Part shown: positions 22,719 through 32,659 of the stretch, one piece after another | Layout: the number at the start of each line of letters is the position of its first letter | How positions within the stretch are numbered: position 1 is the first letter of the stretch | From: Cryptomeria japonica | Taxonomy: Eukaryota; Streptophyta; Pinopsida; Cupressales; Cupressaceae | NCBI RefSeq assembly: GCF_030272615.1 | Contig: NC_081409.1 | Span: forward strand, 651,592,468-651,650,467 | DNA: 58,000 bases | Reading direction: 5' to 3' | Notes under the pieces: generated by a model | The model's input: the letters and a program-made list of their open reading frames with translations, nothing else | Told to the model about the DNA's origin: nothing | Databases searched by the model: none | Made by a program: the position numbers and the translations under genes

Positions 22719-24144
22719 TGATGGTATGATGAAACAATAAGTATCTGATAGATTACTTAGAGGGGGTGTGAATCAGTAAATAAAAAAATTGATACAAACT
22801 TCCAATCTCAATCTCAATCACACAAAGTTAACTTATCAAATGAAATACCACTGTAAATACTCATAAAAAAATCCAGTTGATTGTTACAACAACTTAACAG
22901 TAAACAACATTAAGCTTGTAAATATCCATATGCTTTATCATATGTCAACATATTCCATTTCTCAAAGCTTCTGGTTATCATGCCTTATCAGAATAGTTAA
23001 GTAGTTAATCAAATCAACCATAAGATCATAACCACAAACACATTCACCACATGACACAAATATTTTTGATGTGGAAACCCAAATAGGTAAAAACCACGGT
23101 GAGATGGGACTCACAAGATAATATCTAAACTCTTTTGAAGTTTGCCCTATTAGGAGCCAAGCTTGTTAAAGATTTTACAAAAGTCCTATTAAGAACTGGT
23201 CCTGTTAGGAATCACCCAATTAAGGGATTAACTAAAAATGCCTTGTTAGAAGAAAATACCCTATAAGGAGTAACCTCAGTAGAGGATTTGAAAATCCAAT
23301 CTAATGGATCACCTTGTTAGAGGATTTAATAAGTAACCAAGCTTGTTAGAGCTTACCCGGTTAGGGGATTTCAATTCTGTTGTAATTGTTAGAGAACAAC
23401 ATGAGTTTGCTTGATATGTCTGAATAGCACTACACTTGCTTGACCAGATCCTTTTAAGCTCCTATCTATCTTTACTCAAATTGCAGACTCATTATCTAGT
23501 TTGGCAACCACACATTCAACTAATTTCTGCCAACTCTTACCAAAACTCAACAAAACAACTTCATCAACCTTAAATAAAAATCAATTAGGTCAGTAACATA
23601 ACAAAAACCTAATTCTCTGATCGATATTACAAACAAATTGGTACAATATGACCATTGGATTTCATAGCAATCTCTACACATCAATTAAGAAAACCTCAAC
23701 AACTCCTTGATTATCGGTTCACGAGCTCAGTAACTCATCACACGCTTTGCATTAGATGCAATACATTTTTCTCATTCCCTAGACAAACAAATGCTCCAAA
23801 ACATTTTAAAATTGTCTTCATACAATGACCATACATGTCACCATCATTACTGCTCAACATCAGATCATAAACCAACATAACCAATTCAACAACCTTAATT
23901 GGTTGGGGTTTAACAAAAATAATTGGTAGGGTTTATTGGTTAGATTACATAGATAGGGTTTAACCTTTTACACCGATTATCGGTTCAACTCACAAACTTA
24001 CATACCGATTTACAATATCCTTCACAAAGCTCTTCTTACCAGTTACAAGACAATATCGATAACATTAGTAATATCATTACCAGATAATTGACATCAATGA
24101 CAACATAACATATCATTAATGCAATCTTCATGCAAATGCCAACA
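22719..24144 (-). mobile_element. Solo LTR, family S, minus orientation
   Basis: It is the reverse complement of the family S LTR at 19871-21311: on the plus strand it begins TGATGGTATGATG and ends GCCAACA (1426 bp). Host bases CTAGT are duplicated at 22714-22718 and 24145-24149. With the plus-strand copy it makes a 1.4-kb inverted repeat with a 1407-bp spacer. Confidence 0.9.
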
Positions 24145-25784
24145 CTAGTTTCATCAAAGAAAAGAAGTAGAAAGATGCAAAAAGAAAAACCATAGAGCTT
24201 GAATCAGAGGAAGAATGACCAGAGAAATACTAGATATAGGTCCAAAAGTCCAAAGTCAAGAAATCCAAGAGATCCCTTGATGCGGATAGACTATTTGAGT
24301 CATTTGCACAAGGAAAAATCCTAACAGAGGTAAATAATCTCTACAATGAGGCTAGTAATAAAGATAAAGATAGTATAGTAACAACTTTTCCACTGTATGT
24401 GTTAAGTGAGATTCAGTTGTAGAAGAATTCAAAAAGGATATACTAGATGAATTATGGAAAGAATTAATTAGAATTAGACAAGCTGAAAGAGAATAAGAAC
24501 AAGTCATTAAGGATCATTCTTTTGATTTTGTTGGTTCCACTCTTTCAGAAGAAAATAAAGCCAATCTTATAGAAGCCTATTAGATATAATTAAGGACAAA
24601 TAAAAGTTTGGGTAGTCTCATGCTAGGAGAATCAGATGCAAAAGAAAAAATTAAGAAACCATTGAAAAGATAATGACTATAGCCAAAAATGTTGGAATGT
24701 TACCAACAATTGATTCTAGTACCCTTACTGGTGGGTCTAAGGATGTGAATATTGATCCTATATACAATACGCCTATTCTGGAAGATGTAATGAATGAACC
24801 TAAAAATCCTTAGGTAAACATTGATTCCAAAAAGGGTAAATAAATAGAAAACTTGGGTGATAGAGGTCAAGAAGCACACATGATAGTAGAACAAGAAAGA
24901 AGTGAATCTGAACCAAAGGCAACAACAAAGGAAAAGGCAAAAAATCAAGACAATGTATCAGGTGAGGAAGTGACTAAGACTGTGAGTAAAATTGGTATGA
25001 GTTCCAGTATAATTGATGACTCTTTGAAGAGTTTTATCATTTTTCCTTTAAACAACCAACCCATAACTTCTTCTAAATTGATAGTTGATTTTTCTAAGGT
25101 TGATACAATATAAAAATTTCAGATTGGAGAAGTTTTTTTATCTTCTGCCAGACATGAATTTATAGGTGAGTCACAAAAGAAAGATTAAATTGTTGAAGAA
25201 TTACTTATTGCACTTCATTTTGCTATGTCTAAATGTGATTTAGATCTAACCATCCCCAGTGTTGATAAATGTAAAGTGTTGACAAATTCTCTGAAAAATC
25301 ATTAAAAAAAAATTGAAATAAAAATATGAGAAAGAAAGAAAGGAAGATAAAGAGAAATTGTTGCATGAATTTAAAGGTAAATGTGAGATTGCATATCAAT
25401 AGCTCACCAAATTTATCTCTCATGGTCAATCATATCTATCAAATGTGAATTTACTCCTCATATAATATTTAGTGGCCAGGTGTCACAAAAAGTATTAAAG
25501 ATGGAATCAACATTATTGAAGACAAAATCTGGAAAGCCTATGACAATTATTAGTTAACTCAGGATCTATGGCTCTAGTAGATTGACTATTGAAGAGATGC
25601 ATAAGAAATATTTTGAGTTGTAGTAGCAAAGAGACAATATCATTCTTCCTTGGGTCAATTACGTGACATTTGCAGTGAAAGCATATCCATTGTGGCCCAT
25701 GTTATCTCCAAGGCACAACAGTTCAAGTAATTCAGACCCCGGTTTAGTGCAAGAAGCAAAGTAGGTGCATGTGTCATCACAGGT
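24145..25784 (+). pseudogene. E2 second ORF, part 2 (Lys/Glu-rich region)
   Basis: Resumes after the solo LTR with Lys/Arg/Ser-rich sequence and then acidic, Glu/Lys/Asn-rich stretches (for instance 24853-25113), like the tail of the E3 second gene. It has many stops and frame changes. It is cut at 25784 by DNA transposon copy A and continues briefly from 43689. Confidence 0.6.
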
Positions 25785-25817
25785 GGGTATATGCACCAAG
25801 TTGTGGTACCAAAAGGG
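25785..25817 (+). repeat. Copy A left terminal inverted repeat
   Basis: Starts GGGTATATGCACCAAG and contains GTGGTACCAAAAGGG; matches the reverse complement of the right end at 30 of 33 bases. Confidence 0.88.
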
Positions 25818-26860
25818 GGTCTTAAGATGCCACTTTTTTTTCTAAAACCAACAAAGTCTGAACTTCAACAATAAATTGAACATAATTACACTCCAAATTT
25901 AAAGATGCAACAAGAACAAGATTCAAAGTGCTTTGAGTCTACTTTCTAAAATACTAATTTATTTTGAAAATGGTGGAGATTAAGGGCTTCAAAAAGGGGG
26001 CCACAAAAAGTGGTCCTATTTTTATGCAAAAAACATAACATAGTGTATGTTGTGCCCCCCCTAAAATGTTAACTTTTTTTTTATGAATTTTTAAAATTGC
26101 TTCAGTGAGAAATTAGCTAACACCTTGTAGTTTATGCCAGATTTTTTAGCTAAATTTTTAACGAGTATATGATGTTTTACTAATTTTCGAAGTGGACACA
26201 TCCTGAAAAACAAAAATTTGAGTGTGCTCCCCCCTAAAATCATTGAAAACTAATAAAAAATCAAAACTTTTTTTTTAAAATTGTGTATAATGGAGTCTAG
26301 TTTCTAAAAATGTAAGTTTTTTCAAAATCTGATGGACGTGTAAAAATCTATACCCAAAATAGAGCATGTTGGTTTTTGACAAAAAATGGACACACTGACA
26401 AAAAAAATTATAGGTGAAAGACTTAACGAAATTAAAATTTGAAATAAATTACATTGTTGGATAGCTAAGAGGGAGCTCAAGTTTACCATGGTATTTTTTT
26501 TAACTTCATTGAAACACGTGCAAACTTGATGGGGAGCAAGACCAAAAATATGTCAAAAATTTCAATGTTTTGATAAAAACACGTCTCTAGCTTGAAATGG
26601 TCATCCAAACCTTTAGGTTGGATGCCCAAGGAAAATCCAACCCATAGGTTTGGTGTTTCCCAAAGCAGGCCATTTGGCGTGTGCCAAATATGGCGCTCTC
26701 CCTATTTGGCATGCATCAATTGTGATCAATGGGTTTTCCCATCTAACGTGTGCCAAATGTGGTCCATATTCCATATTTGGTGTGCACCAAATAGGGAGAG
26801 CACCAAATGTGTATAGAGAAACAATGTTTAGTTGAAACAATGTGTATATAGAAATAATGT
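25818..26860 (+). other. Copy A left subterminal region, non-coding
   Basis: Clearly homologous to about 52090-53050 of copy C (same order of phrases such as GGGGTCTTAAGATGCCAC and GACAAAAAATGGACACAC), so it belongs to the element. It ends with palindromic ATTTGG...CCAAAT words (26672-26689, 26775-26792) and a 15-bp hairpin stem (26695-26709 with 26787-26801). No gene. Confidence 0.7.
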
Positions 26861-29860
26861 CCCATTAGCTATCTCTCTTCTTTTATATCTATCTGTACCT
26901 ATTGTGTCTCTTATCAATCCCTCCTTAGGCTCTAAGTAAATCACCTCTATTTCCCTTTTGTATATTTCTCTCTCCCTCTCCAATTCTCACCGTACAGGTA
27001 CTTGCCCCTCTTTCCTGCTTTGTGAATGCTCCCCCTCACCTATCTCCACCTTTACCATCTCTAAGTATCTCAAAAAATCACCATCTATCCCTCCTTCCAT
27101 CTTTCTCTTTATTCCTTTGTCTCTTATTTTATATCTCACTCCCCTCTCTCAATTATGGCCTCTCTCTCTTGTCTCTCTCCACTTGTCAAGGTATCCATCT
27201 CACATTGAGCTTTCAAGGTATCCATATTCATCCATGTCCCATTACCCTCCGCTATGAGCTAGATGTCCCATTACCCACCTTTATCTCCCTTCACTCATAG
27301 TTCCATATATCTCTATGAACCAAATCTCTTATTCTCTCTCCCCTTACCTCTTATCTCCCTTCATTCTTATATCCCTACTCTTCTTTGTCCCTCCCTTCTC
27401 TAGCTCTCACAACTACCTTATTCCCATATCCCTCTGTATCTCCCTCTCCATCCTTACACCCATCTCATTCCCTCTCTCACCTCTTTCCCTCAGTCTCTCC
27501 CCCACTTTCTTCATGTTTAAATCTCTATCCCCCCACCCTTCTTAAACCCCCATCTCACCTCTCTATCCCCTTTGAGATTCTCACCTCCCTTCCCCTCTAT
27601 GTCCTTTATCCCTAAGTATCTCATTCCATTCATGTTTACCTCTCTATCACCCCCACCTCCTTAAACCCCCATCTCTCCTCTCCCTCCCCTCTAGGCCTCC
27701 CTTCCCCTCTATGTTCTTTATCCCCAAGTCTCCCACCTCTCTCTCCCCTCTATCCTCTCACCTCCCTTCCCCTCTATGTCCTTTACACCCAAGTATCTTA
27801 TTCCCTTTATGTTTACCTTTGTATCCCCCACATCCTCCTTAATCTCTCATCTATACCTCTCACCTCTCTTATTGTCTATGTCGTTGATCCACAAATATGT
27901 CTTTTCCTTCACATTTACATCTCTATCCCCCCACCCTCCTCAAACCCCAATCTCACCTATCTCTCCCCTCTAGGCCTTTGACCTCCCTTCCCCTCTATGT
28001 CCTTTATCCCAAAGTCTCTCATTCCCTTCATGTTTACCTCTCTATACCCTCCACCCTCCTTAAACCTCAATACCTATCTCTCCCCTCTAGACCTCTCAAC
28101 TCCCTTCCCATCTATGCCCTTTATCACCAAGTCTCTCAGTCCCTTTGAATGTTTACCTCTATATCTCCCCCACTGTTCTTAAACCCCCATATCACCCCTC
28201 TCTCCCCTCTAGGTTTCTCACCTCTCAAAATCTATCTTAGTAGTTAAATCTCCCTAGATTTCCCCATCTTTATCTCCCTTCCCTCATATTTCCATCTCTC
28301 TCTCCCCTTACCTCTTCTCTCTCTTCATTATTATAGATACATACTCTTCTTTGTCCCTCCCCTCTCTAGCTCTCACAATTCCCTTATTCCCCTATCCCTC
28401 AAGCTATTTCCGTCTCCATCCTTAAACCCATCTAATTCCCACTCTCACCTCTTTCCCTCAGTTTCTTCCTCACTCCCTCCTCTCTCTAGGTCTCTCCCAC
28501 ACTTTCTTCATGCTTACCTCTCTATCACCCCCAAGCTTCCTTAAACCCCCATCTCATATGTCTCTACCCATTATGCCTCTCACCTCCCTTCCCCTCTACA
28601 TTTCCTTTATCCTACCCCTCTCTCTCTCTCTCTCTCCTCTAAGCCTCTTAGGTCTCCCTTCCCCTCTATGTCCTTTATGCCCAAGTATCTCGTTCCCTTC
28701 ATGTTTACCTTTGTATCCTCCTTATGACCTTTTACCTCCCTTTCCCTCTATGTCCTTTATACCCAAGTCTCTTGTTCCCTTCATGTTTACCTCTTTATCC
28801 CCTCCACCCTCCTTAAACCTTGGTACCTATTTCTCCCCTCTAGACCTCTCAACACCCTTGGACCTTCTATTCCCTTCATCACCAAGTCTCTTGGTCCCTT
28901 TGAATGTTTACCTTTATATTCCCCCCACCATCCTTAAATCCCCATATCACCCCTCTCTCCCCTCTAGGTTTCTCACCTCTCAAAATCTATCTCACTAGTT
29001 AAATCTCCCTAGATTGGTCCATCTTTATCTCCCTTCCCTTGTAGTTCCATCTCTCTCTATGAACTAGATCTCATATTCTCTCTCTCCTCTCTCCTCTTGC
29101 CTCTTCTCTCTCTTCATTCTTATAGATCCATACTCTTCTTTGTCCCTCCCCTCTCTAGCTCTCACAATTCCCTTATTCCCCTATCCCTCTCTATCTCCCT
29201 CCCCATCCTTACAACCATCTAATTCCCTCTCTCACCTCTTTCCCTCAATTTCTTCCTCACTCCCTCCTCTCTCTAGGTCTCTCCCACACTTTCTTCATGC
29301 TTACCTCTCTATCCCCCCCAACCTTCCTTAAACCCCCATGTCACATCTCTCTCCCCTTTGTTCCTCTCACCTCCCTTCCCCTCTACATGTCCTTTATCCC
29401 ACCTCTCTCTCTCTCCTCTAAGCCTATTAGGTCTCCCTTCCACTCTGTTTCCTTTATCCCCAAGTATCTTATTCCCTTCATGTTTACCTTTGTATCCCCC
29501 TCATCCTCCTTGTGGCCTTTTACCTCCCTTCCCCTCTATGTCCTTTATACCCAAATCTATCGACCTCACTTTCTTACTCACACCCTTCCCTCTCTAGGTT
29601 TGTCCCTCACTTTCTTCCTCACTCTCTCCTCTCTCTATGTATCTCCCTCACTTTCTTCCTCATTCCTTCTCCTCTCTAGGCATCTCTATTCCCTCCTTAC
29701 CCCTATCTCTAACTCTCCCGCAATCCCCCATTCTCTCTCTCTTTGTTCTTGTATCCCTCCTCTTCTTTCTTCCTCTTTCTATAAGTGTCACACCCCCTTT
29801 ATTTCCCCCCTCCCTCCATATCTCACCCTCCATCCTTACCTCATATGGTTTAGCATATCG
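26861..29860 (+). repeat. Pyrimidine-rich diverged tandem array in copy A
   Basis: Three kilobases of C and T with few purines on this strand. A phrase like TTCATGTTTACCTCTCTAT recurs at about 27508, 27627, 27803, 27908, 28027, 28143, 28506, 28697, 28777, 28901, 29292 and 29476; many intervals are near 118 bp. A segment starting near 28225 is repeated about 752 bp later near 28977. Open frames here are Ser/Pro/Leu-rich translations of the array and not genes. Copy C has the same kind of sequence after its subterminal region. Confidence 0.75.
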
Positions 29861-30769
29861 GGTTATAAGGTCTATGGTTATTATATAGGGTCGAGGATTT
29901 AGCATATTGGGCCATACGATCTAGGGTATTTGTTATAGGTTTTAAATGATTTAATTTTTATGGTTGTGGCTATCAAACTATAGGGTATAGAGTATAGATT
30001 ATAAGGTTAAGGGTATTGATTACATGGTTTATATTATTTGACGTATACTTGATTTTTTGGAGTATTTGTATAGAGTTTTGAATTTTGATTGAGGCCAAAA
30101 AGATTATGGGTGAGGGTCATGTGTCTATGTGCATCTCTCACTTTTCACCTCCCTTCTCTCTTTTTGTTTTCCTCTTATCACTCTCCAAAAAATTCAAAAT
30201 TTATCAAAGGTTAAAAAATTTACATGGAAGTTATTTGGCTAATGCCATATTTGGTGCTAGCAAAATGAGCTGCACTAAAAAATGGTTATATGGGACCCTT
30301 GACCTGTGATCCAAGCCCACATTCTCTCATTTTGTTTTCTTTATGTGCATGATCAGACAAAAAAATGCTTTTTGCATGGTGTTGGCATTTTTTGCAAGGT
30401 TATTTTATACATTCCATTAGCTCTCCACCATCTTTTTTTTCATTTGGCAACATCGAAGAGGAAGGGCATAGTTTTTTTTATCAAATTTGAATAATTGAGG
30501 TAATATTTTCTTCTTTTTAGAATTCAAATACTTATTAAGTGTTATTTTGTTTAAATGTTAGAATAAAAGTGTTTTGTCAAAATTGATTATAATCCTATTA
30601 GATTTACATTAGATTTAACAATGCATTTGAAGGAAGTTGCATAAGAAAATTATTTGTTTAGTGGTTTAAAACAAAATTTGTAGTTGCATACATCCTTTTT
30701 AAGATCTTATGAAATAATTTCAATTTCATATATCCATTTTAACATATGCATAATTAGGACAGTCATAGA
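29861..30769 (+). other. Copy A, AT-rich spacer
   Basis: Contains two imperfect copies of a TTTAGCATATCGGG phrase (29850 and 29898) and otherwise AT-rich sequence without coding signal. Confidence 0.4.
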
Positions 30770-31541
30770 TGTTAGGACTCAGAGGCAACTGAGAGGGGGG
30801 GGTGGTGGGGGGGGTGAATCAGTTGTTTATTAATTTCAACCCAAATATAACTTAACCAAACTTAGTGCATAATACCAGTAAACCAAAATTTAATGCTGGT
30901 AGACTGTTTAGAACTTAATAACAGTACCGGTTAAGCTTTGATTGTCTTCCTCATACCGTCCTTGAATCTTAAAATGATGTCTACATGTATAGCTCTACTT
31001 ATATTCGCATATACCTTATTACAATATTTTTTCACACTCCTCTACATAATCTCACAAATGAGATCTTTCACATATACCAAAACCTAAGACCAAATGTGTA
31101 GGTCAGTTGACTAAGATATTACAATTAAATCAATTACAAATGAAACAATATGTGATGCATGATGTCGGCTCAATACATTTACAATAGTAACAAATCATCT
31201 CCATAACGTGTCGTGCTAATCTGGAATAGATAATTCTTGCCAGTCCATAACCTAGACCTATTTGTCGGTAACAACAAATATGCAAACCCGATTGTACCAA
31301 TAATCAAATCACCAAAACCAAGAGTTCAAACAATGTCTTCGACATAACCAAGTAATCTCTAGATGATAACATATCATCCTTAATGTTGGTGAACAATATA
31401 ACCTGTCGGTGAACCAAATACCGACGACTATGCATAAGTCACTAAACATGTCGGTGAACATAACCAAGAATCTCCACAAGGATAAGTGTTGACAAGTGTT
31501 GACATCAATGACAAAACCAATGCAACACATCCATAATACCA
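30770..31541 (-). repeat. Copia relic 3' LTR
   Basis: On the minus strand it begins TGGTATTATGG and ends GAGTCCTAACA. It has a run of G on the plus strand (about 30794-30815), equivalent to the CACCCC...CTCTCAG module of the other LTRs. The first 80 bases are repeated at 32476-32555. Confidence 0.88.
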
Positions 31542-31927
31542 ACAATCTCCCCCTTTGGCAATGATGGCAACACAAGATGGAAAAACCATCTAAGTGCCAA
31601 AGTAGAAATGCCAAAAACCAAAAACCAACAATCTCCCAAAGAGATCATTAAAATAAAGATATAGAGAGTAACAATCTCTCCCCAATAAATAATCTCTCCC
31701 CAAAAGATAATGTGTTTTCCATAGATATCTCTCCCCCTTTGACATCAAATGTCAAAGCAATACAAAACCAAATACAATTAGTTCATAGAACTTGTTACAA
31801 ATACCAATTGCTATAACCAAATTTATTAAATCTACTCCCCCTGAGAAGTAGCTCTCCTTCATGCTATTTAAAGCTGGAAAAAGGTTTCTTTGTTAGTTCT
31901 GCCGATCTGATGCCATGCTCCAATAGT

Positions 31928-32340
31928 CTAAGTTTCTACTGGTGAGGGTATAACTCCAAGTTGTTCTCTTAGATATTCAAAATTTTCCTTAGGCAAAGGC
32001 TTAGTAAAGATATCTGCAATCTGCTCTTTAGTATTCACATAAACCAATATCACTTCTTTTTCTTCAACATTCTCTTTCAAAAAATTGAATTTGATAGAAA
32101 CATGTTTAGTTTTAGAGTGAAATGCTGGATTCTTTGATATATCAATTTCTGCCATATTATCACAGTAAATGATTATAGGTTCTTTGCATTTTACCTTTAT
32201 GTCCTTCAACATTTGCTTAATCCATAATACCTGTGTACAATTAGTTGCTATTGTAATGTATTCTGATTCTATTGTTGATAGTGATGTACAACTTTGTTTC
32301 TTGCTCAACCATGAAATTAGTTTGTTGCCAAGAAAAAATG
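31928..32340 (-). pseudogene. Copia RNase H fragment
   Basis: MSKKQSCTSLSTIESEYITI, IYCDNMAEIDISKNPAFHS, KTKHVSIKFNFLKENV and EQIADIFTKPLPKENFEYLR are the standard Copia RNase H block, which degrades the RNA strand during reverse transcription. The frame is open for 126 codons to a stop at 31928. The reading continues upstream to about 32340 through DDKKSTTGGAFF-like sequence with damage. Everything between the pre-RT region and this point is deleted. Confidence 0.9.
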
Positions 32341-32659
32341 CTCCGCCGGTGGTGCTTTTTTTGTCATCTACATCTCCTGCCCAATTATTTGGCTTTCAAA
32401 GTGATTCAATCTTACATACTTGGGTGTATTCACTTGTTGCTGTTCTTCGGTCATTGTGGAATTTTCAGATGATGCCGGTGAACATAACCAAGAATCTCCA
32501 CAAGGATAAGTGTTGACATCAATGACAAAACCAATGCAACACATCCATAATACCAATAGATGCATTAGGACTACCCCTTACGCCTCTTGAAATATCTTTA
32601 TGAATTAAATTTATTCTCTTTTATGTGCATTTACATGTAGAAATCATCATCATGCTAAG

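Larger units (their letters stand above)
30770..32555 (-). mobile_element. Deleted Copia relic in copy A
   Basis: On the minus strand it has a truncated 5' LTR (32555 to about 32476), a fragment ending in the pre-RT region (NTPKYVRLNHFESQIIG, about 32430), a join into RNase H, a polypurine tract AAAGGGGGAGAT (about 31556-31545) and a full 3' LTR (31541 to 30770). The target duplication ATAGA at 30765-30769 and 32556-32560 proves the two ends. Reverse transcriptase, integrase and gag are deleted. Confidence 0.88.

Noticed and set aside
19871-24144. Inverted 1.4-kb repeats as the ends of one foldback DNA transposon
   Set aside because: Each copy has its own 5-bp duplication (GTGCA, CTAGT) and TG...CA ends, and the spacer continues the E2 second gene. 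They are two independent solo LTRs.
27022-29902. Long Ser/Pro/Leu-rich open frames, up to 201 codons
   Set aside because: They are translations of the pyrimidine-rich tandem array; overlapping frames on the same strand are equally open and no codon pattern or motif supports a protein.
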